64,000 bases of DNA from Pseudomonadota bacterium (GTDB lineage: Bacteria > Myxococcota > Myxococcia > Myxococcales > Myxococcaceae), in contig JAFAAN010000175.1 of assembly GCA_023426545.1 (NCBI GenBank), positions 163,390 to 227,389 of the forward strand, in the 5' to 3' direction. Below, piece after piece: positions 16,693 through 24,502 of this stretch (positions are counted from its first letter, which is position 1; each line of letters begins with the position of its first letter). A model generated the notes under the pieces. That model did not search any database and was not told where the DNA came from. It saw nothing but the letters and a program-made list of their open reading frames with translations. The translations under genes and the position numbers were made by a program.

Positions 16693-17697
16693 CTACCCGG
16701 GGCGCGGGGCCTCGTCCTGCGCCTTCGGGTAGAACTGCCGCGCCCAGGTCCGGTAGGCATGGATGGGACCGTCCTCCGCCACAAGCACGGGACGCGCCTT
16801 CCATTGCTTCGACTCCCAGACAGGGACGTCCTGGTCGATGATGGCGCTCATCTCCGCGGCGGACTTCTTCCATAACAGCCGGGTGGCGAGCTCCGAGGGC
16901 AGCCGGCGGATGGACAGGACGCTGTGCAGCTCGATGCAGGTGTCGTCCACCGGTACCGGGAAGAAGACGAGGCAGTACTCCATCGACCACTTCAGCGTGA
17001 CATTGCCGCGCTCGACGACGATGCCCAGGCCGTGGCAGGAGATGTCGAGCGTCCCCTCCGCCTCCTTCGCGAGCGCCTTCACCAGACCGAAGAAGGTGAA
17101 GCGCTGAAGCGTGCGGTGGGTGTAGACGTGCCTGTCGACCTCCACGGACTTCGTGACGCTCTGCTGCCCATGCAGCCAGGTGCTGTGGACGTTGTCGGCG
17201 CCGTTCTCGCAGAACTCCTGCACGTGGGTGCGCAAGGTCCAGGTGCGGGCGGGCAGGAAGCCGGTCCAGTTCGGGTCGATGGCCTCGAAGAGCTCGGGCG
17301 GCTCCCACTCCGGCGCCTCCCCGTCGGGGTGGTGCCAGACGAAGATCTGCCCGCTGGCCTCCCGCAGCAGCCAGGAGCGCACGCTGATGCGAGGCGTCGC
17401 CTTGCTGTAGGGGACATGCGCGACGGCGCCATCGCCGCCAATGCGCCAGGCGTGGAGCGGGCACACCATGTTGTCCCCTTCCACGCAGCCCCCCTTCCCC
17501 AGGTGCGTACCCAGGTGAGGACAATACGCCTCGATGAGCCGGGGCACGCCGCTGGCCGTCCGGAACAGCACCAGCTCCTGCCCGAAGAGCCGGAGGTTCC
17601 GGTGCGTCCCCGGCGGAAGCTCGGAGGCGGCGGCGACGCGAAACCAGCCAACGGGATAGGGAGACATCGGAAAGCGGGCAGACAGGGATTGGGACAC
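16693..17697 (-). CDS. Rieske non-heme iron oxygenase
   Basis: About 334 residues. The N-terminal Rieske domain binds a [2Fe-2S] cluster through CPHLGTHLG and CPLHAW (C-x-H ... C-x2-H). The catalytic domain has the mononuclear iron motif in ENGADNVHSTWLHG (DxxHxxxxH). The domain order and size resemble KshA/cholesterol 7-desaturase-type oxygenases, which hydroxylate or desaturate hydrophobic substrates and need a separate reductase; none is in the window. It lies at the edge of the biosynthetic cluster, convergent with the prolyl ligase, so it may be a tailoring enzyme or unrelated. I chose GTG 17697 because GAGG lies five nt upstream; TTG 17715 and ATG 17667 are in-frame alternatives. Confidence 0.88.
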   Translation of the reverse strand: MSQSLSARFPMSPYPVGWFRVAAASELPPGTHRNLRLFGQELVLFRTASGVPRLIEAYCPHLGTHLGKGGCVEGDNMVCPLHAWRIGGDGAVAHVPYSKATPRISVRSWLLREASGQIFVWHHPDGEAPEWEPPELFEAIDPNWTGFLPARTWTLRTHVQEFCENGADNVHSTWLHGQQSVTKSVEVDRHVYTHRTLQRFTFFGLVKALAKEAEGTLDISCHGLGIVVERGNVTLKWSMEYCLVFFPVPVDDTCIELHSVLSIRRLPSELATRLLWKKSAAEMSAIIDQDVPVWESKQWKARPVLVAEDGPIHAYRTWARQFYPKAQDEAPRPG

Positions 17698-17805
17698 GTG
17701 GACCTCGTCGGGCAAAGGCTCACAGTCATCCCGCGACTGAGAGACTTCAAGGACCTGCCGAGTCCGGTGCGTCGACTGACAAGGCCATGCGCTGGCGCCC
17801 GGCGG

Positions 17806-18900
17806 CTACCGCCGGTGCTGGAGGGACAGTCCGAGCTGCCTCCCGGGGCTGCCCGCCGCCTCCCGCGGCTGGAATGGCCACCCGCCCGTCCCAAGCGTGA
17901 CGCGCAGCGAGTGCCGGGCGAGGTACCAGGTCACGCCCGCGTCCAGCCGCGACACGGCCTTCGCATCCGGCGGCCCTGTGGCGTGAGCGACTTGCGCCCA
18001 GGGCTCGACCACTGTGCGCCAGGGCCCAGGCAGGTTGACGCCCGTGCGCGCGTGGACCAACCACCGTGGCGCCTGCTCCCCGTTGAGCTGATGCACCTCC
18101 GCGGCGAGCACCCATGGCGACAGGCGCAGCAGGGCATCCATCCCCACCGAGCGAGCAGCGCCTCCCAGCTCGGTGCTGGCCTGGAGGGCCAGCGTCAGGC
18201 CGGGCTGGAGGCGCAGGTCGTTCTGGGGAAGCGACAGCGCATAGGTCTCCGACTCGGGCGCCCCCAATGTCCACGCGACGCGCGCGAGGAGCAGCGGCGG
18301 ACGCGGTCCCCCTCCGGAATCCGCACCGGCGCGATAGGCCACCAGGCCCGCATCGTAGCGTGCGCTCCAGCCCTGCCGTGGAAGCAGACCTCCGACGTTC
18401 ACCCCGGGCGCGCGCCCAGGCGCCGTTCCCGTGAGGTGCTCGCGCAATGGCCCCTGGGTGAGGGCCTTGTCCAGCGAGTCCACGACGAAACCGCTGGTGA
18501 GGCTCTCCCGGCCCAGTTGGGGCCGGAACAGGCCCACGGTCAGCCACATCCGCTCAGGCAGGACCGCGAAGGTCGCGTGGAGCTCCAGCAAGGTCAGCGG
18601 TGGAGGCGCTACCGCACCCGGGAAGAGGCTCCAACCGTCGAAGGCCACCTCCATCGCGGCCTGCCCCCAGCGCGCCCCCACGAGCCGCAGCCCCACCCTG
18701 CCCCGCCTCAACCGCACCGTTGTCGCGTCGGGCGTCCCCGCCAGAGGGTCCAGGCGAAGCTGAAGCGCTTCATGGAACTCCAACCGCGTCGGGCCCACCC
18801 CGGCATCGGGGGGCGGCGCGGCGGCGGCGGTCCGGACGCACACGAAGCCCGAAGCCGCCATGACGGCGACACCCGCTGTGAGGACGAGCAGGACCTTCAT
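17806..18900 (-). CDS. Porin-like outer-membrane beta-barrel protein
   Basis: A 364-residue predicted exported protein. The N-terminus MKVLLVLTAGVAVMAASGF followed by an Ala-rich stretch is a signal peptide. The rest alternates short amphipathic strands with a C-terminal LGLSLQHRR strand, like phosphate-selective (OprO/OprP) or other trimeric porins: LRRGRVGLRLVG, MWLTVGLFRPQLG, SGFVVDS. No enzymatic motif is seen. ATG 18900 has GGAG eight nt upstream; ATG 18912 would add MEHP. It stands alone, with no clear operon partner. Confidence 0.65.
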   Translation of the reverse strand: MKVLLVLTAGVAVMAASGFVCVRTAAAAPPPDAGVGPTRLEFHEALQLRLDPLAGTPDATTVRLRRGRVGLRLVGARWGQAAMEVAFDGWSLFPGAVAPPPLTLLELHATFAVLPERMWLTVGLFRPQLGRESLTSGFVVDSLDKALTQGPLREHLTGTAPGRAPGVNVGGLLPRQGWSARYDAGLVAYRAGADSGGGPRPPLLLARVAWTLGAPESETYALSLPQNDLRLQPGLTLALQASTELGGAARSVGMDALLRLSPWVLAAEVHQLNGEQAPRWLVHARTGVNLPGPWRTVVEPWAQVAHATGPPDAKAVSRLDAGVTWYLARHSLRVTLGTGGWPFQPREAAGSPGRQLGLSLQHRR

Positions 18901-19254
18901 CGGGTGCTCCAATGCACACCAGGTGCCCCCGAGCCCCTGGAAGAGAGGCTCACCCGTTGAGAGCCGGCCGGCGTCCGAGAGGATTCAGGGCGCCGCGTGG
19001 CCCGGAAAGCTCCACAACCCGACAGGGCGCTCACCGATAGGCGCGGCGGGCCTGTTCACGAGCACTCAGGCGCTCCGCCTCGTCACCCAGGAGGCCATCG
19101 GGCAGGCCGTCTCGCTCTGTCTCGTGGTAATGGGCAACCCCATCCCGTTCGAGAACCGCGAGGCGGTGGCCAGCGCTCATGACGAAGCGCGGCCCGCGGC
19201 GAAGACGTTACCCAATACGCACGGAGCCCTTTTCCGCTCCGAGGAGTGGAGAGC
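18901..19254. other. Gene-free stretch (354 nt) between divergent porin and methyltransferase genes
   Basis: This interval should hold the promoters of both flanking genes, but I see no convincing -35/-10 pair or inverted repeat. A 49-codon minus-strand frame (19031-19180) has only about 69% G/C at third positions and no ribosome site, so I do not call it a gene. Confidence 0.5.
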
Positions 19255-19896
19255 ATGGCGAATCAGCCCCCGGACGCCGCGGCACAGTGGAACGCCCGCT
19301 TCAGCGGCGAGACCTACGTCTATGGCACGCAGCCGAACGACTTCCTCGCGGAGATGGCCCCCCGCTTGCGTCCCCACAGCCGGGTGCTGAGCCTCGGTGA
19401 GGGAGAGGGCCGCAACGCGGTCCATCTCGCCACGCTGGGCCACACCGTGCATGCCGTGGATGCTTCGAGCGTGGGCCTGGAGAAGGCTCGGCACCTCGCT
19501 TCGGAACGGGGAGTCGCGCTCGAAACGGAGGTGACCGACCTCGCCGCGTTCACCTTCGAGCCTGAAGCGTGGGACGCCGTCATCATGATCTTCTGCCACC
19601 TGCCTCCGGCCCTCCGGCGGACGGTGGCTCGGGGCATCGTGACGGGCCTTCGGCCCGGGGGCATCGTCCTGCTCGAAGGCTACACACCCGACCAGCTTCG
19701 CTACCGGACCGGCGGTCCGCCCGTCGAGGAGCTGCTGTACACGGCCGACGCGCTGCGCGAGGACTTCGCGGGCCTGAATCTGCCGGTGCTCCGGGAGCTC
19801 ACGCGCGAAGTGCGCGAGGGCACGTTGCACACGGGCATGGCGGCGGTGGTGCAGCTCGTGGGCGAGAAGCCCGCGCCCGGCTCCCGGGCCCCGTGA
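19255..19896 (+). CDS. Class I SAM-dependent methyltransferase (TehB-like)
   Basis: A 213-residue Rossmann methyltransferase. Motif I is LSLGEGEGRNAVHLA (residues about 45-59), the acidic ribose-binding residue lies in VHAVDASSVG, and motif IV is WDAVIMIFCHLP. The length and the N-terminal WNARFSGETYVYGTQPNDFL match the TehB/thiopurine-type small methyltransferases that act on metalloids, thiols or small hydrophobic molecules. The acceptor is unknown. ATG 19255 is preceded by GGAG; GTG 19246 would add three residues. It is a single gene, convergent with the sulfur operon's last gene. Confidence 0.8.
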   Translation: MANQPPDAAAQWNARFSGETYVYGTQPNDFLAEMAPRLRPHSRVLSLGEGEGRNAVHLATLGHTVHAVDASSVGLEKARHLASERGVALETEVTDLAAFTFEPEAWDAVIMIFCHLPPALRRTVARGIVTGLRPGGIVLLEGYTPDQLRYRTGGPPVEELLYTADALREDFAGLNLPVLRELTREVREGTLHTGMAAVVQLVGEKPAPGSRAP

Positions 19897-19944
19897 GCAT
19901 CGCCTCCCCACGGGCCCCGGCTGCACCGAGATGGAGCCGCGTCC

Positions 19945-20394
19945 TCAGTAGCGGATGACCTGATAGCCCTCCGCGACGAGGCGCGCGAGCTCCGTCACGC
20001 CGTTGTCCACCACCTCGGCCTGGGGCTGGAGCTTGTTCCGGTCGATGCCGAACTTCTCGAGCGCACTGCCGCAAGCCACGAGGCGCACGCCCACGGCCTT
20101 CGCCTCTTGTGCCTCCTTGCGGATCGAGTCCGGCACGGCCTTCACCGTCGGGTCCAACGCCACCACGGCGCGGCCATACGTGAGCCACACCACGTCAGAC
20201 AGGTGGCCGGACACCTTGGCGGCCTTCGCGTGCCGGAAGGCGCTGGACAGCGTGCCCAGGTCCTCCAGGCCCGTGGTGGAGACGAAGACGAGCTTGCCCT
20301 GACGCGCGGGGGGCTTCTTCCCGGCATCCGCCGCGAGCGTGGCGAGCGGCGCGGTGACGAGCGCTGCAATGAGGATCAGCAGGAAACGGTTCAT
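19945..20394 (-). CDS. Periplasmic DsrE/DsrF-like protein
   Basis: A 149-residue exported protein. MNRFLLILIAALVTAPLATLA is a signal peptide. The mature part is a small alpha/beta DsrE/F-type domain: KLVFVSTTGLEDLGTLSSAF, VVALDPTVKAVP, VGVRLVACGSALEKFGI and a C-terminal GYQVIRY strand. Cys in VACGSAL is the position used for sulfur relay in DsrE-type proteins. It is the last gene of the sigma/anti-sigma/SoxB-like/YeiH-like operon, 27 nt after the transporter gene, which fits periplasmic sulfur handling. A second in-frame ATG lies at 20403. Confidence 0.78.
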   Translation of the reverse strand: MNRFLLILIAALVTAPLATLAADAGKKPPARQGKLVFVSTTGLEDLGTLSSAFRHAKAAKVSGHLSDVVWLTYGRAVVALDPTVKAVPDSIRKEAQEAKAVGVRLVACGSALEKFGIDRNKLQPQAEVVDNGVTELARLVAEGYQVIRY

Positions 20395-20421
20395 TCGGGG
20401 CACTCCCTTTCGAGTCAGTCG

Positions 20422-21462
20422 TTATTGGATGGACAGCAACCGCATGAGGCCCCAGGCGAACACCGCCAGGGCCGCGAAGCCGACGAGGCCGGCGTAGACG
20501 ACGCGCATGCCCGCGCGGCGGATCATGCTGATGTGGGTCCCCAGCCCCATGGCGGCCATGGCCATCACCATGAGGAAGACGCTGGCGGACGAGAGCGTGG
20601 CCTTCGCGGCGGCGGGCAGCACGCCCACCGAGCCCAGGCCCCCCACCGCCAGGAAGCCCATCACGAACCAGGGGATGGGCGGCTCCTTCCACGAGTAGCG
20701 CACCGAGCCCCCCGCGCCGGAGACGAGCCCCAGCACGACGAGCGCCGGCGCCAGCAACACCACGCGGGTGAGCTTCACCAACGTGCCCAGGTCTCCCGCC
20801 GAGGTGCCCCAGGTGAAGGCCGCGGCCATCACCTGCGCGACCTCGTGCAGCGTGGCACCAGAGAGGATGGCGAGCTGCGAGGAGCTCAGGCCGAGCAGCG
20901 GCCCGACGAAGATGAAGAACAGCACGCCCACCGTGCCCAGAATCCCGCACAGCCCCACCGCCAGCGTGGTGTCCTCCTCCTCTGCCCGAGTAACGGAGCT
21001 GGCCGCGACCACGGCGCTGGCGCCACAGACGGAGGTGCCCACCGCCAGCAACGTGCCCAGCTTCTCCGGCACGCCGAAGCGCTTCGTCACCCAACGGATG
21101 CCCAGGATTCCGCAGACGATGACCGCCAGGGAGAGCAGCAGCACGCGAGGCCCCACCTTCGCCACCAGCGCGAAGTCCAGTCTGGCCCCCATCAGCACGA
21201 TGCCCAGCCGCAGCACCGAGCGCGCCGAGTAACGCGTCCCCTCCACGAGGGTGGGCGACAAGCCCAGCGCCGTACGCAGCAGGATGCCAATCAGCAGCGC
21301 CACCGTGAGGGGGCCCACCACCTTGAGGCCGGGGAGCGTGGCGAGCCAGTGGCTGGCCACCGCCAACCCCGCCGCGGCCCCCAGCCCCGGAAGGCGCCGG
21401 CGCCAGACGCTCCCGGACGGCGGGGGAGCGGGAACAGTTTCGACGGCGGTCCCCGGCGTCAT
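20422..21462 (-). CDS. YeiH/UPF0324-family membrane transporter (putative sulfate exporter)
   Basis: A 346-residue polytopic membrane protein with about ten hydrophobic segments. It has family hallmarks: VGPLTVALLIGILLRT, SVLRLGIVLMGARLDF, GTSVCGASAVVAASS and ILSGATLHEVAQVMAA. The family (TIGR00698/YeiH) is annotated as putative sulfate exporter and often sits beside sulfur-oxidation genes. Here the start overlaps the SoxB-like stop by ATGA, so the two are translated together. The likely role is export of sulfate, sulfite or a related anion formed during sulfur oxidation; the substrate is inferred from context only. Confidence 0.85.
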   Translation of the reverse strand: MTPGTAVETVPAPPPSGSVWRRRLPGLGAAAGLAVASHWLATLPGLKVVGPLTVALLIGILLRTALGLSPTLVEGTRYSARSVLRLGIVLMGARLDFALVAKVGPRVLLLSLAVIVCGILGIRWVTKRFGVPEKLGTLLAVGTSVCGASAVVAASSVTRAEEEDTTLAVGLCGILGTVGVLFFIFVGPLLGLSSSQLAILSGATLHEVAQVMAAAFTWGTSAGDLGTLVKLTRVVLLAPALVVLGLVSGAGGSVRYSWKEPPIPWFVMGFLAVGGLGSVGVLPAAAKATLSSASVFLMVMAMAAMGLGTHISMIRRAGMRVVYAGLVGFAALAVFAWGLMRLLSIQ

Positions 21463-23057
21463 GGCTGCACCTGCTGCGTGCGCAGCACCACCGGCAGGTC
21501 CTCGCCCACCGCGCGCCCCTCTAGCGAACCGTGCAGGCGGGGCTTGCTGGCGAGGAAGCGGCGCACGGCCTCGTGCGCGTCCATGTCGAGGACCCGCGGC
21601 TCCTGGATGCCAGGAATGCGGCAGACCATGTCGGGGGCATCGCCCTCGCGCTCGCAGGCCGTCACGGTGTAGAGGCGGTCATCCTCTACCGGCTCGCCGC
21701 CCACTTCGAGGGACAGCAGGCGCTGCCCCTTGGGCGCATTGGCCCGGAAGCGCAGCGTCATCCCCGAAGGCCGGGGCAGCCACCCACCAAAGCGCTTCTC
21801 GGGCTCCTTCGCGAAGACGTTCTCCAGCTCCTGCTCCCAGAAGGCGCGGAGCTGACGGCCGCTCACCTTCCCCGTCTTCAACTTGTTGACGATGGGGAAG
21901 ATGTTCCACAGGTCCGCCTCGCGCACAGGCCCGGGGAGCAGGGGTGTCCCAAAACGGAAGCCGTTGGAGAGCCCGATCTCCGTCCCTCCGGCGATGCGGA
22001 TGGCGTCCGCGAGCATGTTGTCCAGCGGGTTCTCCACGACCGCGTACCGCGCGAGCGTCACATCGGTCTGGCCCACGGGGGCTGCGAGCGCCGACGCATG
22101 CGGCGCGAGCGCGGCCTCCACCTGCCGGGCCACCTCGGGATCCTCGGGGTAGCGCGCCGCGGTCAGCTCGATGAGCTCCCAGCGGCGGTCCACCACCCGG
22201 CCCTCCTCCACCCACAGGTCCAACCGCCCGAGGAACGAACCGAAGGCGCCGGCCTCCACCACCCAGGTCCCCGCCTGCTCGATGGGCTCATACGTGCGCT
22301 CATGCGTGTCGCTGGACAGGTGCGCGTCCACGCCAGGCACCTGGGCCGCGAGCCCCACCGCCTTGGCGAGCCCCACGTGGGTCATCAGCAGCACCACCTG
22401 GGCGCCCTCGCGCTCGCGGACCTCGCGCACGAGCGCTGGGAGCTCGTCCGGACCGTCGTAGCGCAGCCCCGTGCTGTAGCCGGGAGGCTGGCGGCGCGGC
22501 ACGTCCGGGTCCGTGTACCCGACGACGGCCACCTTCACCCCCCCCACCTCCTTCACCAGATATGGAGGAAAGAGGCGCTCACCGCTGGCGGCATCGCGCA
22601 TGTTGGCCGCGAAGAAGGGATGCTTCAGCTCGGCGACGCGCTGGCGCAGCACCGCGGGGCCGTAGACGACCTCCCAGTTGCCGGGCACCGCGCCATCCAG
22701 CCCGAGCGCATTGAGCGGCTCGATGAGCGCGCGCCCCTCGGTGAGGGCCGCCACGCCGGAGCCCTGGATCGTGTCTCCCGCGTCGAGCACCAGGACGTCG
22801 CCGGCCCGCTCAGCGCGGATCTGCTGGATGGCGGCGGCGACACGCGCCAGACCTCCCGCCTCTTCAATGCGCTCCTGTCCATCGCGCCAGAAGAGCTCAG
22901 GGTGGGCACGAAGCTGCGCGTGCAGGTCGGCCACGTAGAGCACGGTGAGCTGCTTGCGCTCCGGCGGCTCCGCGTCAGCGGCGCTGACGGCCCCCGGCGT
23001 GGCACAGCCGGAGACCAGGGCGGCCACCGCGCCGACCAGGGAGAAGAAACGAATCAT
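21459..23057 (-). CDS. SoxB/5'-nucleotidase-family lipoprotein
   Basis: A 532-residue secreted metallophosphoesterase-fold enzyme. MIRFFSLVGAVAALVSGC is a lipoprotein signal with the lipidated Cys. The dimetal domain shows LYVADLHAQLRAHP, VLDAGDTIQGSG, PGNWEVVYG and LLMTHVGLAKAV; a 5'-nucleotidase C-terminal domain follows (NPLDNMLADAIRIAGG, LSNGFRFGTPL). GNWE replaces the GNHE of nucleotidases, and GxWExxYG is typical of SoxB thiosulfohydrolases, which release sulfate from SoxYZ-bound thiosulfonate. No SoxYZ, SoxA or SoxX is in the window, so the substrate may differ. ATG 23057 has GAGG nine nt upstream. An ECF-type promoter lies 38-66 nt upstream. Confidence 0.82.
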   Translation of the reverse strand: MIRFFSLVGAVAALVSGCATPGAVSAADAEPPERKQLTVLYVADLHAQLRAHPELFWRDGQERIEEAGGLARVAAAIQQIRAERAGDVLVLDAGDTIQGSGVAALTEGRALIEPLNALGLDGAVPGNWEVVYGPAVLRQRVAELKHPFFAANMRDAASGERLFPPYLVKEVGGVKVAVVGYTDPDVPRRQPPGYSTGLRYDGPDELPALVREVREREGAQVVLLMTHVGLAKAVGLAAQVPGVDAHLSSDTHERTYEPIEQAGTWVVEAGAFGSFLGRLDLWVEEGRVVDRRWELIELTAARYPEDPEVARQVEAALAPHASALAAPVGQTDVTLARYAVVENPLDNMLADAIRIAGGTEIGLSNGFRFGTPLLPGPVREADLWNIFPIVNKLKTGKVSGRQLRAFWEQELENVFAKEPEKRFGGWLPRPSGMTLRFRANAPKGQRLLSLEVGGEPVEDDRLYTVTACEREGDAPDMVCRIPGIQEPRVLDMDAHEAVRRFLASKPRLHGSLEGRAVGEDLPVVLRTQQVQP

Positions 23058-23094
23058 CGAGAAGCACCTCGGGGATGTGAAAAGCACAGTTGAA

Positions 23095-23123
23095 GGGACA
23101 CAAGGCGCGACGCGCGGAGTTCC
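23095..23123 (-). promoter_or_regulatory. ECF-type promoter upstream of the SoxB-like gene
   Basis: On the minus strand the sequence reads GGAACTC (23117-23123), 16 nt, TGTCCC (23095-23100). The same architecture (GGAACTT, 16 nt, TGTCTC) occurs before the sigma gene. GGAAC is the classic -35 of group IV sigma factors. Expected transcription start is near 23087, giving a leader of about 30 nt with a GAGG ribosome site. Confidence 0.6.
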
Positions 23124-23129
23124 CCATGC

Positions 23130-23888
23130 TCAGGGGGCGACGCGAGCCAGGGCGTCGATCAACACAGGCGCCTCCAGCTCGGAAACGGCCAGCGCGGCCT
23201 GCTCGCTTCCGCGCGGGGCCACGCAGATGCGCTCCCCCACCGGGCCCTGGGTGCAGCGCGGTCCATCTCCGGCGAACCGCGAAGCGTGCCGGGCCGCGAC
23301 CGACCCCGGGGGCGGAAGGAAGAGCGTCATCGCCTTGTTGCCATGCCGGTACAACAGTGACGCAGAGAGCCTCCCGTGCAGCCGGCAGCGTCGGGCCCCC
23401 AGCAGCGTCGCGCCCGGCACCACCGGCACCTCCACCGCGTAGCCCACCTCCCGCTCCACCCAGGCCTTCACCTCGGCCGGATCCGAGGACTCGAACTCGC
23501 AGGGCGCGACACGGGAGAAGGCCCGGAGGTGATGCCGCTCCAGGTCCATCGCCAGCGCCTCGTTCATGCCGCCGGGCCACAGCGTCCAGAGTCCCCCGGT
23601 CGCGGCAAGCGCCACGGCCAGCCCCGCCGCCAGCGTCCGCCTGGGGAGCACGGAGCGGGCACGCGGCGCCAACTGGGCGATCCTCGCGGCCAGCTCCGGC
23701 GGTGCGTGCGCCTCCACGGCCCGCTCCGCCTTCAGGAACGAACGCAGCGACGCGTAACGGGCCGCCTCCCGAGCACACCCCGCGCACTGGCCCAGGTGGT
23801 GCTCCACCGCCTGCTGCTCGTGGGCCTGGGCTTCACCGTCGAACCAGGCGGAGAGCCGCTCCTGCCACTCGGGGCTACAGGCTTCCAT
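23130..23888 (-). CDS. Zinc-finger anti-sigma factor, membrane anchored
   Basis: A 252-residue protein. Residues 1-45 form an anti-sigma zinc domain with HHLGQCAGC (HxxxCxxC). A single membrane helix follows (RRTLAAGLAVALAATGGLWTLW), leaving a C-terminal domain of about 150 residues outside the cytoplasm. That domain has Cys in APCEF, RRCRLHG, PRCTQG and RICVAP, which could form disulfides or react with sulfane sulfur; this is inference. The gene overlaps the sigma gene end by 14 nt, as is usual for sigma/anti-sigma pairs. ATG 23888 gives the natural zinc-domain start. It would hold the sigma factor until an external signal arrives. Confidence 0.88.
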   Translation of the reverse strand: MEACSPEWQERLSAWFDGEAQAHEQQAVEHHLGQCAGCAREAARYASLRSFLKAERAVEAHAPPELAARIAQLAPRARSVLPRRTLAAGLAVALAATGGLWTLWPGGMNEALAMDLERHHLRAFSRVAPCEFESSDPAEVKAWVEREVGYAVEVPVVPGATLLGARRCRLHGRLSASLLYRHGNKAMTLFLPPPGSVAARHASRFAGDGPRCTQGPVGERICVAPRGSEQAALAVSELEAPVLIDALARVAP

Positions 23889-24396
23889 GGACCTTCTCCT
23901 TTTCGAGGTGTTCAAGCATCGCCAGCCGCGCCCGCGCGAGGCGCGAGCGCACGGTTCCGACAGGGCAGCCCTGCACCTGGGCGATCTCCTCGTAGCTCAG
24001 CTCCTCGACCTCACGCAGCCACAACGCGTCCCGCCACTCCGGTGCCAGCGACTCCAGTGCCGCCTTCATGCCCGAGCTGAGGCTCCGGGCGTGCAGCTCC
24101 TCCTCCAGGTCCGCGGAGGGCTCCCTGGGCCGCTCCTGCCCAAGCCCGCCCGCCAACACCTCCAGGCGCGGCCGAAGCCCCCTGCGGGAGTTGAGGTAGA
24201 CCGTCCGCTGCACCGCGAGCAACCAGCCCTTGAGCCGCTCCGGGTCGCGCAGCTCACCTCGGCGCTCCAGGGCGCGCGCCACCGTCTCCTGCACCAGGTC
24301 ATCCGCCTCCGCGGCGCTCCCCGTCAGCCGGCGCCCCACACGCCGGAGGGCGGGCAGGTACTCCAGGGCTTGCTCGATGAAGGCACGGGCGCTCAC
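23875..24396 (-). CDS. ECF (group IV) RNA polymerase sigma factor
   Basis: A sigma-70 family protein with regions 2 and 4 only: LPALRRVGRRLTGSAAEADDLVQETVARAL (region 2.1-2.2, in two visible parts), LKGWLLAVQRTVYLNSRR (2.3-2.4) and LAPEWRDALWLREVEELSYEEIAQ with VRSRLARARLAMLEHL (region 4). I place the start at GTG 24396 (173 residues), not at ATG 24504. The extra 36 codons have poor third-position G/C and contain an ECF-type promoter (24405-24433) pointing into the gene, and the GTG protein begins at the usual distance from region 2. The promoter would give an almost leaderless mRNA. The presumed regulon is its own operon and the SoxB-like operon. Confidence 0.85.
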   Translation of the reverse strand: MSARAFIEQALEYLPALRRVGRRLTGSAAEADDLVQETVARALERRGELRDPERLKGWLLAVQRTVYLNSRRGLRPRLEVLAGGLGQERPREPSADLEEELHARSLSSGMKAALESLAPEWRDALWLREVEELSYEEIAQVQGCPVGTVRSRLARARLAMLEHLEKEKVHGSL

Positions 24397-24404
24397 GGCA
24401 CGGA

Positions 24405-24433
24405 GAGACACGTCAACGAGCCGAAAAAGTTCC
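24405..24433 (-). promoter_or_regulatory. ECF-type autoregulatory promoter of the sigma gene
   Basis: Minus strand: GGAACTT (24427-24433), 16 nt, TGTCTC (24405-24410). It matches the promoter before the SoxB-like gene in -35, spacer length and -10, which is what autoregulation by one ECF factor predicts. Transcription should begin about 24396-24398, at the proposed GTG start. Confidence 0.6.
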
Positions 24434-24502
24434 TGGGCGGTTTCTGTCGCGGTCCGAATCCTCAGGCGGGCCCCCTGGCTCTCATCTTCAGGAGGCTTCG
24501 AC

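Noticed and set aside
19031..19180. 49-codon minus-strand frame in the porin-methyltransferase gap
   Set aside because: No ribosome site, weak third-position G/C and no recognised family; left as a possible remnant only.
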